A model generated the notes under the pieces. The model saw only the letters and a program-made list of their open reading frames with translations, was not told the DNA's origin and did not search any database. 64,000 nucleotides of DNA from Enterobacter sp. JBIWA008 (GTDB taxonomy: Bacteria > Pseudomonadota > Gammaproteobacteria > Enterobacterales > Enterobacteriaceae), in NCBI RefSeq assembly GCF_019968765.1, contig NZ_CP074149.1, positions 1,178,001 through 1,242,000 on the forward strand. The letters are read 5' to 3'. This document shows, in pieces, positions 46,228 to 55,678 of this stretch. Both the position numbers and the translations under genes were made by a program. The stretch's first letter is position 1; each line of letters opens with the position of its first letter.

Positions 46228-47244
46228 ATGAATTCTCGCCTGCTGTCCTGCTTCTCGCTTGCCTTGTTGTCTTCATCGCTTTTCCTTTCCACACAATCGG
46301 TTGCGGCCGATAACAACGACGGTATCGTTGTCTATAACGCGCAGCACGAAAACCTGGTGAAGTCATGGGTTGACGGTTTTACCAAAGAAACCGGCATTAA
46401 AGTCACTCTGCGTAACGGTGATGACAGCGAGCTGGGTAACCAGCTGGTTCAGGAAGGCAGCGCATCGCCGGCAGACGTATTCCTGACCGAGAACTCGCCG
46501 TCAATGGTGCTGGTGGATAACGCCAACCTGTTTGCGCCGCTGGATGCAGGCACCCTGAAGCAGGTACCGGCAGAATATCGTCCTGCGCACGGCCGCTGGA
46601 TCGGCATTGCCGCCCGCAGCACGGTGTTTGTCTATAACCCGGAAAAGCTGAACGAACAGCAGTTGCCTAAATCGCTGATGGATCTGGCAAAACCCGAGTG
46701 GAAAGGCCGCTGGGCGGCATCACCGTCAGGCGCGGATTTCCAGGCCATCGTGAGCGCGATGCTGGCTCTGAAAGGCGAAAAGGCCACCCTGGAATGGCTC
46801 AAGGCAATGAAAGCCAACTTCGTTGCCTATAAAGGCAACAGCACGGTGATGAAAGCGGTCAATGCCGGCCAGATTGATGGCGGCGTGATTTATCACTACT
46901 ACCGTTTTGTCGATCAGTCCAAAACCGGTGAAAACAGCAAAAACACCCAGCTCTACTACTTCAAACACCAGGATCCGGGCGCGTTCGTAAGCCTCTCTGG
47001 CGGCGGCGTCCTGGCGTCCAGCAAACACAAAGCGCAGGCGCAGGCCTTCATCAAATACATTACCGGTAAAGAAGGTCAGGAAAGTCTGCGTACCAACAAT
47101 GCCTTTGAATATGCAGTGGGCGTGAACGCGGCCTCAAACCCGAAGCTGGTCCCGCTGAAAGATCTTGATGCACCGAAGGTTGAACCTTCAACGCTCAATA
47201 GCAAAAAAGTTATCGAGCTGATGACGCAAGCCGGTCTGCTGTGA
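46228..47244 (+). CDS. fbpA: Fe3+ ABC importer, periplasmic binding protein (SfuA/FbpA type)
   Basis: 338 residues from the ATG at 46228; the in-frame ATG six bases earlier lies directly on the AAGGA ribosome-binding site. Signal peptide LSTQSVAA|DNNDG. Binding-protein marks are IVVYNAQHENLVKSW, DVFLTENSP and the paired tyrosines in GGVIYHYYRFVD that hold Fe3+ in FbpA. First gene of a three-gene operon behind a Fur box. Confidence 0.93.
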   Translation: MNSRLLSCFSLALLSSSLFLSTQSVAADNNDGIVVYNAQHENLVKSWVDGFTKETGIKVTLRNGDDSELGNQLVQEGSASPADVFLTENSPSMVLVDNANLFAPLDAGTLKQVPAEYRPAHGRWIGIAARSTVFVYNPEKLNEQQLPKSLMDLAKPEWKGRWAASPSGADFQAIVSAMLALKGEKATLEWLKAMKANFVAYKGNSTVMKAVNAGQIDGGVIYHYYRFVDQSKTGENSKNTQLYYFKHQDPGAFVSLSGGGVLASSKHKAQAQAFIKYITGKEGQESLRTNNAFEYAVGVNAASNPKLVPLKDLDAPKVEPSTLNSKKVIELMTQAGLL

Positions 47245-47268
47245 TCCTGAGAGTGAAGTGAACGTCTT

Positions 47269-48843
47269 ATGTCTGGTCTGAGTTTCGACATCGGAAAAAA
47301 CAAAGTCCAGGAGCCTGTCCGCAGGCGTCCTGCACTGCCGATGGTTGCGTTAGCTGTGTTGTTTTCATTAATGGCGCTTCTGCCTTTGGGTTTTATCATT
47401 GCCATTGGCATTGAGACCGGCTGGGAAACCATTAAGGCTCTGGTGTTTCGCCCGCGTGTTGCTGAGCTGCTCAGCAACACGCTGTGGCTGACGGCTTTAG
47501 CGGTTCCGCTCTGTATTGTGACGGGGGTGGCGATAGCCTGGCTCACCGAGCGCACGCAGCTTGCCGGGCGAGGGATCTGGTCTGCACTGGCGGTCGCCCC
47601 GCTGGCGATCCCCGCGTTTGTGCAAAGCTATGCCTGGGTGAGCGCTGTCCCGTCCATGCATGGGCTCTACGCGGGCGTGTTCCTTTCCGTTCTTGCCTAC
47701 TATCCGTTTATCTATATGCCGGTTGCGGCGGTGCTGCGTCGCCTTGACCCGACGCTTGAAGATGTAGCCGCTTCGCTGGGTACGCCGCCGTGGCGGGTCT
47801 TTTTCCGCGTGGTGCTTCCCCAGCTCAAGCTGGCTATCTGCGGCGGCGCGCTGCTGGTGGCGCTGCACCTGCTGGCGGAATATGGCCTGTACGTGATGAT
47901 CCGCTTTGATACCTTCACCACAGCAATCTATGACCAGTTCCAGTCTACCTTCAGCGGTCCGGCGGCGAACATGCTGGCGGGCGTTCTGGCCTTGTGCTGC
48001 CTTGCTATATTAATGCTGGAAGGCGTGACGCGCGGAAAAGCGCGCTACGCGCGCATTGGCGCCGGGGCAGCGCGCGAGCAGAAACGCTGGCCGCTGAAGC
48101 CTGCGGCTGCCGCGCTGGGTCAGCTGTTTTTCATCGTGCTGATCGTGCTGGCGCTGGGCGTGCCGTTAATTGTCCTGTGTCGCTGGATTTGGCTCGGCGG
48201 CGTGCAAAACTGGATGAGTGCCGATCTCTGGCACTCCCTGCGCCAGACGCTGATGCTCGGCGTGGGCGGAGCGCTCCTGACGACGGCCTGCGTGATCCCC
48301 ATTGCGTGGCTCGGTATCCGCTATCCGCACCGTATCTTCCGGATGCTGGAAGGGTGCATCTATATCACCAGTTCACTGCCGGGCATTGTCACGGCGCTGG
48401 CGCTGGTCACCGTCACTATTCATTACGCTCGTCCCATTTACCAGACGGAAATTACCCTGTTCCTGGCCTACCTGCTGATGTTTATGCCCCGTGCGCTCAT
48501 TAACCTGCGGGCGGGGATTGCGCAGGCGCCGGTCGAGCTGGAGAACGTGGCGCGCAGCCTGGGCAGCACGCCCGCGAAGGCGCTCTGGAGCGTCACGATG
48601 CGTCTGGCCGCGCCGGGTGCGGCAGCGGGTGCCGCGCTGGTTTTTCTCGGCGTCAGCAACGAATTGACCGCCACGCTGTTGCTCTCTCCGCTGGGTACGC
48701 GCACGCTCTCCACCGGATTCTGGGCGCTGACCAGCGAAATTGATTATGTGGCCGCCGCGCCTTACGCGATGCTGATGATCCTGATTTCACTCCCGCTGAC
48801 CGCCATTCTCTATATGCAGTCGAAGAAAATTGCAGGGCTATGA
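47269..48843 (+). CDS. fbpB: Fe3+ ABC importer, fused permease (SfuB/FbpB type)
   Basis: 524 residues with about twelve transmembrane segments in two homologous halves, each with a cytoplasmic EAA loop ([50 protein letters not shown]). It forms the complete channel. 24 bases after fbpA and one base before fbpC. Confidence 0.94.
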   Translation: MSGLSFDIGKNKVQEPVRRRPALPMVALAVLFSLMALLPLGFIIAIGIETGWETIKALVFRPRVAELLSNTLWLTALAVPLCIVTGVAIAWLTERTQLAGRGIWSALAVAPLAIPAFVQSYAWVSAVPSMHGLYAGVFLSVLAYYPFIYMPVAAVLRRLDPTLEDVAASLGTPPWRVFFRVVLPQLKLAICGGALLVALHLLAEYGLYVMIRFDTFTTAIYDQFQSTFSGPAANMLAGVLALCCLAILMLEGVTRGKARYARIGAGAAREQKRWPLKPAAAALGQLFFIVLIVLALGVPLIVLCRWIWLGGVQNWMSADLWHSLRQTLMLGVGGALLTTACVIPIAWLGIRYPHRIFRMLEGCIYITSSLPGIVTALALVTVTIHYARPIYQTEITLFLAYLLMFMPRALINLRAGIAQAPVELENVARSLGSTPAKALWSVTMRLAAPGAAAGAALVFLGVSNELTATLLLSPLGTRTLSTGFWALTSEIDYVAAAPYAMLMILISLPLTAILYMQSKKIAGL

Positions 48844-48844
48844 C

Positions 48845-49876
48845 ATGCTTGAATTAACCGCCATTTCTAAATCGTTTTCTGATGTGCAGGTGCTCGACAG
48901 CGTAAACCTGAGCGTTGCGCCGGGGAGCAGGACGGCGATTGTCGGGCCGTCCGGATCGGGGAAAACCACGCTGCTGCGTATTCTTGCCGGGTTCGAAACG
49001 CCTGACACCGGGCGTATTGTCATGCAGGGGAGAACGCTGTTTGATGAAAACAGTTTTGTTCCCGCCCACCTGCGCCGGGTCGGTTTTGTGCCTCAGGAAG
49101 GCGCGCTGTTTCCGCACCTCAACGTGGCAGACAATATCGCCTGGGGGCTGGACGGCACCCGCCACGAGAAGCGCCAGCGCGTTGAGGCGCTGATGGAGAT
49201 GGTTTCTCTGGACAGGCAGCTCGCAACGCACTGGCCCCACGAGATATCCGGCGGACAGCAGCAGCGCGTGGCGCTTGCCCGTGCGCTGGCCCAGCGTCCT
49301 TCACTGATGCTGCTGGATGAACCATTCTCGGCTCTGGATACCGGCCTGCGCGCGATGACGCGTAAGGCAACGGCCGATCTGCTGGCCGAAGCGGGCGTGG
49401 CCTCGATTCTGGTCACCCACGATCAGAACGAAGCGTTGTCCTTTGCCACGCAGGTTGCCGTCATGCGCTCCGGACGCTTCACACAGGTCGGCACGCCTTA
49501 TGACGTCTACACCCGTCCGGTTGACGAAGAGACGGCACTTTTTCTTGGCGATGCAGTGATCCTGCCAGCTCAGCTCGCTGCCGGGTATGCCGTGTGCGCG
49601 CTGGGTAAAGTGCCGACGGACAACGCGCATGCGACAGGACAGGGCCGGGTAATGATGCGCCCTGAACAATTACGCGTGACGGCATGCGCAGCGCATGAAA
49701 GCCCGATCTCAATTCTTGATGTGGACTTCACCGGCCAGCTGTCGACGCTTACCCTCGGATTAGCCGGGCAGCAGCAGCCCGTGATTCTGAGGACCGTAAG
49801 CCAGCCGGGATGGAACCCGGGCACGGCGGTACGCATTGATATTGCTGGCACCGCGCGCGTATTCGAATATTCTTAA
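48845..49876 (+). CDS. fbpC: Fe3+ ABC importer, ATP-binding subunit (SfuC/FbpC type)
   Basis: 343 residues from the ATG at 48845, one base after the permease stop. Walker A GPSGSGKTT, signature ISGGQQQR, Walker B LMLLDEPFSALD, H-loop VTHD, and a C-terminal regulatory domain (VMMRPEQLRV). It powers Fe3+ uptake with FbpA and FbpB. A terminator follows at 49964. Confidence 0.94.
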   Translation: MLELTAISKSFSDVQVLDSVNLSVAPGSRTAIVGPSGSGKTTLLRILAGFETPDTGRIVMQGRTLFDENSFVPAHLRRVGFVPQEGALFPHLNVADNIAWGLDGTRHEKRQRVEALMEMVSLDRQLATHWPHEISGGQQQRVALARALAQRPSLMLLDEPFSALDTGLRAMTRKATADLLAEAGVASILVTHDQNEALSFATQVAVMRSGRFTQVGTPYDVYTRPVDEETALFLGDAVILPAQLAAGYAVCALGKVPTDNAHATGQGRVMMRPEQLRVTACAAHESPISILDVDFTGQLSTLTLGLAGQQQPVILRTVSQPGWNPGTAVRIDIAGTARVFEYS

Positions 49877-49963
49877 TATTCGTTAGTAATTTCATGCAAC
49901 GGGTTGTTATAAAAGAATTTTCCTGAACGTGTGGCATTTCCTGAGATTCTCTACCATGCTCAT

Positions 49964-49991
49964 AAAACCTCACCACGCTGCGTGAGGTTTT
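49964..49991. terminator. Terminator after the Fe3+ operon
   Basis: AAAACCTCAC and GTGAGGTTTT pair across an 8-base loop, followed by TACG; A and T runs on both sides. Confidence 0.8.
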
Positions 49992-50025
49992 ACGTAGTTG
50001 CTGATTAATCTCAAGGAAAAAGGTT

Positions 50026-50301
50026 ATGAAAAAGACGACTGCTATTTTGTTGGGAACGGCGTTACTGTTTACAACCAATGCTTTTGCTGCTCAGTTGCTG
50101 ACTAAAAGCGAGTTCAAAAAAGTTGCATCTCAATATAAAAAAATCGGTACGGTAAATACCTCAAATGAAGTATCGGTTGATGATGCAAAAAAAGAACTGA
50201 TTGAGAAAGCCGATAAGAAAGGCGCGGATGTCCTGGTGCTCACTTCAGGGAACACCAATAATAAAATTCACGGTACGGCCAATATCTACAAGAAAAAATA
50301 A
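50026..50301 (+). CDS. Small DUF1471 (YdgH/BhsA/McbA-like) periplasmic protein
   Basis: 91 residues, signal peptide [20 protein letters not shown], then the DUF1471 fold: [73 protein letters not shown] precedes the ATG. A stress-linked envelope protein by family; specific role unknown. Confidence 0.88.
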   Translation: MKKTTAILLGTALLFTTNAFAAQLLTKSEFKKVASQYKKIGTVNTSNEVSVDDAKKELIEKADKKGADVLVLTSGNTNNKIHGTANIYKKK

Positions 50302-50307
50302 CTCATT

Positions 50308-50332
50308 GCAGCCCCCCATGCGGGGTGGCTGC
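50308..50332. terminator. Hairpin between DUF1471 and EAL genes
   Basis: GCAGCC-CCCC-ATGC-GGGG-T-GGCTGC, a compact GC-rich hairpin with one bulged T, between convergent genes. T tract is poor. Confidence 0.65.
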
Positions 50333-50338
50333 GCTTTA

Positions 50339-51157
50339 TCAGGTATGAATGCTTCCAATGAGTTCGTTAATTTTCATCGGTTTGCAGAAATAGTAGCCTT
50401 GTAAAAAATCGCTGTTCTTAAAGCGCAGGTAGTTAGCCTGAGCCTCTGTTTCAACTCCTTCTGCAATAATGCTGAGCTGCATTCTTTTTGCCAGTTCGAT
50501 AAGACTGTCAACTAGCCGGGTATCGCCATTTTCACTAATCTGGCTAACAAAAAGTTTGTCTATCTTGATGAATTCGGGTTTCAGCGCGTGAATATAAGCG
50601 AGGTTTGAATAACCTGTCCCAAAGTCATCCAACGCCAGAGCTATATTTGATTGTCGAAGCCTTGCAAACCATTCGCTCAGCCGTGGCGTAAAATGCAGCG
50701 GATTTCGTTCCGTGATTTCAATAACCAGCTGAATCTGGCCCGACGAAAGTTTTTGCAAAAGCTCAAGCGTATCCGTTTCAAAGCGCGGATCGAGACAGTT
50801 ATCCGTGCTCAGATTAAGGCTGATGTAGAGCCGCTCAGGAAAAAGGTGGATACGAGGCTGGAGATCGGCAATAACCTGCTGAATCAGATGATGCATTAGT
50901 GGAGCAATCAGCCGGTGCTTCTCCGCCAGCGGGATAAACGTATCCGGAGACACTGGGCCATACAGCGGATGATTCCAGCGAGCGAGCACTTCGATACCCG
51001 CAATCTTGCCCGTCAGGCTGTCAAAAAAGGGCTGGTAGACTGGCACGATCTCGCGCCTTTCAATGGCCGCGCTCAGGGTGCTTTCCCGGGAGAGGGGAAA
51101 GAGGCGAGCCTGCAGGGTGTTCAAGCTGCCGGGCAATCCCGGCGTTGTCTTTGTCAT
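50339..51157 (-). CDS. EAL-domain c-di-GMP phosphodiesterase
   Basis: 272 residues from the ATG at 51157 (a GTG nine bases earlier is possible). Apparently a single EAL domain with catalytic motifs: EVL for EAL (IEVLARW), LNLS with Asn, EITER, DDFGTGYSN, KIDKLFV and EGVETEAQ, ending YYFCKPM. The signature Glu, Asp pair and Lys are kept, so it should cleave c-di-GMP. No sensor domain or membrane segment. It lies 59 bases downstream of the chemoreceptor on the same strand. Confidence 0.9.
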   Translation of the reverse strand: MTKTTPGLPGSLNTLQARLFPLSRESTLSAAIERREIVPVYQPFFDSLTGKIAGIEVLARWNHPLYGPVSPDTFIPLAEKHRLIAPLMHHLIQQVIADLQPRIHLFPERLYISLNLSTDNCLDPRFETDTLELLQKLSSGQIQLVIEITERNPLHFTPRLSEWFARLRQSNIALALDDFGTGYSNLAYIHALKPEFIKIDKLFVSQISENGDTRLVDSLIELAKRMQLSIIAEGVETEAQANYLRFKNSDFLQGYYFCKPMKINELIGSIHT

Positions 51158-51216
51158 GGTTATCACCGAGAGCCTTAAACGCGCGGCGACCTGTCCCGGT
51201 AGCCGCGCGGCAGTTA

Positions 51217-53154
51217 TCAGAATTTAACCCATTCGTCCTGTCCACGGGCGGGAGGGCGTTTAAAAGGTGCAACGCTGGCGGTTTGTTTGCTCTCTTTTGG
51301 CAGGGTTTCAGGACGCGTGGTATGAGCTTTTGAGACACGGAAAATCGACACCACTTTTTCAAGCTGAACAGCCTGCTCCTCCAGCGAAATGGCCGCAGCA
51401 GAAGACTCTTCCACCAGGGCGGCGTTCTGCTGAGTAGTGGTGTCCATTTCAGCCATGGCCTGGGCAATTTGTGAAATTCCGCGGCTTTGTTCATCAGTGG
51501 CAGCGGCAATTTCGTTCATGATGTCGCGTACCTGCGCCACGGATGTCTCAATTTTCGACATTGCATCACCCGCGCTTTCAACCAGGCTAAAGCCGGTATC
51601 CACATGCACGACCGATTCGTTGATCAGGTTTTCAATCTCTTTTGCAGACTGCGCGCTGCGCTGGGCAAGCGTTCGCACTTCGGCGGCTACAACAGCGAAG
51701 CCTTTACCCTGATCGCCTGCCCGGGCGGCTTCAACGGCGGCATTCAGCGCTAAAATATTGGTCTGGAAGGCGATACTGTTAATTACGGTGGTGATCTCAG
51801 AAATGCGGTGCGAACTGCTGCGCACGTTTTTCATCGTATCTATCACCCTCAATGAGAGCTGGCTTCCTTCCGTCGCATTTTGCGCGGCTTCATCTGCCAG
51901 ACGTCGCGCGTGGTTGGCATTTTCAGCGTTGAGCGCGACGGTAGAGGTTAACTCTTCCATGCTGGCGGCGGTTTCAACGACGGCGGCTGACTGCTGCTCG
52001 GTCCGCGACGACAAATCCATATTGCCCGCGGCAATTTCAGAAGACGAACGCGCGACGCTATCTACTCCATTACGTACATCATTAATGATGTTTTTCAGGT
52101 TTGCATTCATGGTAGCGACGGCCTGCATTAACAGTCCAGGCTCATCACGACGTGTGCTGGTCACGGTGCTGGTGAGATCGCCACTGGCGATTTGCTCCGC
52201 GACGCGCAGCGTTTCATTAAGCGGACGGGTGATGGACAGGGTGATGCCCATTGCCAGCAAGATGCCAAGCGCAAGACCGATTGCGGCAACAATGCCCATC
52301 TCTAGCTGAACGCTATTCACCGTATCGGCCACTTTTTTCTGCTGCAGAGCAAATAACGTCTGTATGGCGTGCGTTAGTGTTAAGGCCTTTCCGGTTAAGG
52401 TCTCCGAGAGCGTCGACTGTTGATCCCAGACTTTTTGGTAATTCAGCAACTCAGCCGCGATGCTTTCCATGCTTTCAAGACCGGACTGCAACCAAACCTT
52501 TTGTTCCGTGGTAGCAACCGGTAACAGTTGTTCGGTATCTGATTTCGCTACATCCAGGCGATCGCGGATCCCTTTCATTAACTCATCTGTAGGATGCTGT
52601 TTATAAAGCGTTACCTGAGAGTCAATGTCGCTCATGATAAAAGCAATCTGTGCAGCCACAAGGGTGTGCTGAGCGTCCAGCGTACTATTACGGCTTAGCG
52701 TTGAAGCCAGCACGGAGTTATCGCATAAACTCTGTGTGCTGAGTTTTTTTTCACTGATTCTTTTTTCTGAAAGGGATTTTGTGAAAGGCAGCAGGGTAGC
52801 AACATAGCTATTCACTGCATTTGCTGTATCATCCAGCGCTTTTTTCCCTTCCGGAGACCAGGGCAACTTATCCATACTGGCGACAATGCTCTGCATGCGT
52901 TGCATGCCTGAGTTGGTCTGCTCCAGGTACTTCTGATCAAGTGTATATTGGAAATTCGTCCGCCCTAAACGGACCTGCGAAAGTGAGTTAAATAGATCGG
53001 CGGTATAGCCGTTTTTTTTGACTTTATCCTGAATGTTGCTAAAACCCAGTAAACCTGACATCAGAATAACAATCGTCACGAGCAATACGAGGGAAAAACC
53101 AAAAAACAACTTCTTACGGACTTTTAAATTGGCAAAATGGTTGATTATATTCAT
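51217..53154 (-). CDS. Methyl-accepting chemotaxis protein
   Basis: 645 residues. First transmembrane segment at about 16-36 (LFFGFSLVLLVTIVILMSGLL), a large four-helix-bundle-type periplasmic sensor, a second segment at about 287-310, HAMP (PLNETLRVAEQIASGDLT) and the signalling domain with the hairpin tip EIENLINESVVHVD and invariant NILALNAAVEAARAGDQGKGFAVVAAEVR. It ends in EWVKF, a variant of the xWxxF CheR-docking pentapeptide. Ligand unknown. Confidence 0.94.
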   Translation of the reverse strand: MNIINHFANLKVRKKLFFGFSLVLLVTIVILMSGLLGFSNIQDKVKKNGYTADLFNSLSQVRLGRTNFQYTLDQKYLEQTNSGMQRMQSIVASMDKLPWSPEGKKALDDTANAVNSYVATLLPFTKSLSEKRISEKKLSTQSLCDNSVLASTLSRNSTLDAQHTLVAAQIAFIMSDIDSQVTLYKQHPTDELMKGIRDRLDVAKSDTEQLLPVATTEQKVWLQSGLESMESIAAELLNYQKVWDQQSTLSETLTGKALTLTHAIQTLFALQQKKVADTVNSVQLEMGIVAAIGLALGILLAMGITLSITRPLNETLRVAEQIASGDLTSTVTSTRRDEPGLLMQAVATMNANLKNIINDVRNGVDSVARSSSEIAAGNMDLSSRTEQQSAAVVETAASMEELTSTVALNAENANHARRLADEAAQNATEGSQLSLRVIDTMKNVRSSSHRISEITTVINSIAFQTNILALNAAVEAARAGDQGKGFAVVAAEVRTLAQRSAQSAKEIENLINESVVHVDTGFSLVESAGDAMSKIETSVAQVRDIMNEIAAATDEQSRGISQIAQAMAEMDTTTQQNAALVEESSAAAISLEEQAVQLEKVVSIFRVSKAHTTRPETLPKESKQTASVAPFKRPPARGQDEWVKF

Positions 53155-53234
53155 ATGTAACTCCAGTGTTGGTATAAACCAAACAACAGTGCTAATACAT
53201 CATTAACGAAAGAATTGATAGTGAAGAGGGATAA

Positions 53235-53269
53235 TAAAAAAAAGCCCCTCACACATGTGTGCTCAGGGC
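53235..53269 (-). terminator. Terminator of the orphan winged-helix gene
   Basis: GCCC..CACACATGTGTG..GGGC (53244-53269), the central 12 bases a perfect palindrome; on the minus strand an eight- or nine-base T run follows. It ends the leftward gene at 53289. Confidence 0.85.
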
Positions 53270-53288
53270 AAAAAAACCTGAGTTGACA

Positions 53289-53759
53289 TCACTTACTCAG
53301 GCTATCTGTCGTCTCCTCTTTTTTAACGGAATGAGCCGGGAGTTCGCTCATTCTGTAATAAACGGGGATTACATCCGGGTAATTAATGATGTAACCACGC
53401 CCTTTAATATTACGAATAAAATCCTCGGGTAAACCCAAGACATTAAGCTTGTTCGTTAGATTATGTAAAACCTGCCATAATCGCTGTGTGGAAGGGCTCA
53501 GATTATGTGCCTCCCAAATTTCTTCAAATAACTCTTCTTTTGAGACTGGTCTTGTTCTGCCATTCATCAATAAAAAAAGAAAAAGTCTAAGCATCGTTTC
53601 ATTTAAGTAAATTGATGCGAATGCAATGCTTTTATCTGTATGACTGCCTGTGAGTCGGTATAGTCTGCGATTAGAAATATCAAAATGAATTTCTTCGCCA
53701 ATCATAAATCCATATAGACGATAGCCCATATCATTTGCCCACAATTGAGAAACTAACAT
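53289..53759 (-). CDS. Orphan winged-helix (OmpR/PhoB-type) regulator
   Basis: 156 residues, start chosen for AGGAG just before the ATG (spacing of three bases is short; an internal ATG at 53729 lacks a site). Residues 40-125 form a winged helix: LRLFLFLLMNGRTRPVSKEELFEEIWEAHNLSPSTQRLWQVLHNLTNKL and IRNIKGRGYIINYP. No receiver or transmembrane segment is seen, so it lacks the membrane half of CadC/ToxR proteins. Divergent from a MarT-like gene 514 bp away. Confidence 0.8.
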   Translation of the reverse strand: MLVSQLWANDMGYRLYGFMIGEEIHFDISNRRLYRLTGSHTDKSIAFASIYLNETMLRLFLFLLMNGRTRPVSKEELFEEIWEAHNLSPSTQRLWQVLHNLTNKLNVLGLPEDFIRNIKGRGYIINYPDVIPVYYRMSELPAHSVKKEETTDSLSK

Positions 53760-54273
53760 GCACTCCTACATATAAGCCTGAGATAATCCATACTCTTCAT
53801 GTGGTGGATTATATGGCTGCTATGAATGCTTTCCAATACACATCCCTACGCGCTATAAGAAACAGGATCTGCCATCCCTCGGCGTGAAGTTTTTGTCGAT
53901 GTAAGTCGTTTTTTCAGACTAAAAAACTACTGTAAATACATTCTCAGTGCACTTGTTCTGAAAATTAATGTCTACCTGATGACTCAAGATAAAATGCTTA
54001 TTTTAGAAAAGTCTTAGAATTTGTCTCCTTCTTAGTCTGGCAATGGTCTTCAACACGTTACGGCGCGTCAGCGATAGAGTGGAGTGAAGTTAAATGATTT
54101 ATACTGATTGAAGTGAGCCTTAATCATGGCGCTACGATACAAGGCGTCGTCTTCGGAAGGGTGAAGTTGATTGATTTTAAAGCCTTAATTTCTGAATCAG
54201 AAAGCGGATACGGACGCGTAAACATAGCAATGATGAATGTACTATTACCCTTTGCCTTAATGGTTGATGCTTC
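53760..54273. other. 514-bp gap between divergent winged-helix genes
   Basis: AT-rich, with no gene or RNA I can recognise. It must carry the promoters of both flanking regulators. The marT-like gene has no strong ribosome-binding site just before its ATG (GATGCTTC). Confidence 0.4.
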
Positions 54274-55068
54274 ATGAAGCCTGTTTTTTTGATAAATGGT
54301 TTAGTGTTTTTTGAACCCGATCGGCGTCGTCTCTGTTCGCTTTCGGGCTACCCCGAGCGTGCTGTTATCCTTCACGGTCCGGTTAGTGAATGCCTGCTTC
54401 AACTGCTTGAACACAACGGCGAAGTGCTGTCGCAACGTTATCTTTTTTCGGCGGTATGGGAAAAACAGGGCGCGATAGTCTCGACCAATGCGTTATACCA
54501 GACTATTGCCTCCATTCGTAAAGCGCTCAAGATGGCGGGGCTGGCAGAGAATGTTGTGCAAACGGTACCAAAAGCAGGGTTTAAGCTCGTTGCACAAATA
54601 CAAACGGGGACGGTCGATAATTTTATCTCGATGGCCGTCGCAACCCCGGAGAGTTTACCCTCTAAACCAGATGTTCCGTCACCATCCGTTACAGATAGCA
54701 GGTTCAATCTTTTCTCGAAAAAAATTGCATATGGGGTGGCCGCAGCGGTCTTATTTATCCTCTCTTGTACGGTTCTATTTCAACAGCTTCATGTACAGGA
54801 TTCTGGATTTAAGGCATATCAACCGATAGGTAATATTGCAGGTTGCGACGTTTACTCTTCGTGGCATGACGATATAAAAAGCCAGCGTATTTATACCACC
54901 TTGATAAAACGTTATCCCATTCATTGCAATGCTGGCGGGGTAGCCTATATGACGATCAATCGTTTTCCAAATGGTACTTCGGTGATCGTATGCGATAAGT
55001 TGCCCGATATTGCTGGCGCTGACTGTGATTCAATCATGTACAGGAACCAATATAATGAAAACGACTAG
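54274..55068 (+). CDS. Membrane-bound winged-helix regulator, MarT/CadC-like
   Basis: 264 residues. N-terminal winged helix (LLQLLEHNGEVLSQRYLFSAVWEKQGAIVSTNALYQTIASIRKAL, then VVQTVPKAGFKLVA), a Pro/Ser-rich linker, a transmembrane helix at about 150-170 (YGVAAAVLFILSCTVLFQQL) and a periplasmic domain of about 95 residues with four or five cysteines. The layout is that of CadC/ToxR/MarT one-component regulators. The following FidL-like gene supports the MarT comparison. Confidence 0.82.
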   Translation: MKPVFLINGLVFFEPDRRRLCSLSGYPERAVILHGPVSECLLQLLEHNGEVLSQRYLFSAVWEKQGAIVSTNALYQTIASIRKALKMAGLAENVVQTVPKAGFKLVAQIQTGTVDNFISMAVATPESLPSKPDVPSPSVTDSRFNLFSKKIAYGVAAAVLFILSCTVLFQQLHVQDSGFKAYQPIGNIAGCDVYSSWHDDIKSQRIYTTLIKRYPIHCNAGGVAYMTINRFPNGTSVIVCDKLPDIAGADCDSIMYRNQYNEND

Positions 55069-55519
55069 TCGGAGTGCGATCGGATTGATCATCATACTGA
55101 TGATTGCCGCGCCATTATTTTACGCCTGGTACATTCATTATCAGCAGAATCACTTTACCTGCGAGAGCCGTTTAATCATTGTTGAAGATGATTCCCAGGT
55201 GGATTCCCTTATGACGTTTACATTTAATAATGGCAATGGCACCTATGATTCCTCCGGAGAATACAGTCAGTCGGGCCAGCAGACGGTCATCTTCAGCAAT
55301 AAGATAACCTTCAACTACTGGCGTGAAGAGGGTAGAGTGATTATGGTCTCCAGTGAGACTAACGAACTGCCGAAAAAAGACGAACTCTTTCGCCGACATA
55401 TTCCTGATTTTTTCCATTATCGCGATCGTGGTATTAGTGTGGAAATCCTTCCGGTAAATACCTCAGGTTATCTCTTCTCCTTCGGAAATTCTCCCGCGTT
55501 CTACTGCGCTAAAGGATGA
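55055..55519 (+). CDS. FidL-like inner-membrane protein
   Basis: 154 residues from the ATG at 55055 with AGGAA upstream, overlapping the marT-like gene by 14 bases. An N-terminal anchor (AIGLIIILMIAAPLFYAWYI) precedes a periplasmic beta-rich domain beginning with FTCESRL; a second Cys lies near the end (AFYCAKG). It recalls FidL of the Salmonella marT-fidL pair, a candidate partner that modulates the regulator's sensor, as ToxS does for ToxR. Confidence 0.72.
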   Translation: MKTTSRSAIGLIIILMIAAPLFYAWYIHYQQNHFTCESRLIIVEDDSQVDSLMTFTFNNGNGTYDSSGEYSQSGQQTVIFSNKITFNYWREEGRVIMVSSETNELPKKDELFRRHIPDFFHYRDRGISVEILPVNTSGYLFSFGNSPAFYCAKG

Positions 55520-55588
55520 GCTGAAGCCCTTTTGTTATGCGTTCTTTGTACAAGATCTTACGGATGTTTACGCTTGATTATGCAAAGA

Positions 55589-55607
55589 TAATGCGTATAG
55601 TTCTCAT
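55589..55607. promoter_or_regulatory. Fur box before the siderophore receptor
   Basis: TAATGCGTATAGTTCTCAT keeps the AATG..AT....CTCAT pattern of Fur sites and lies about 72-90 bp before the receptor start. A promoter overlapping it is likely but not assigned. Confidence 0.6.
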
Positions 55608-55678
55608 TTACATTGAAGCCAAACATTCTAAGGCCCGACAAAGGGTCATTTTTGCGCGCACGTTTAAATGAGTTAACG

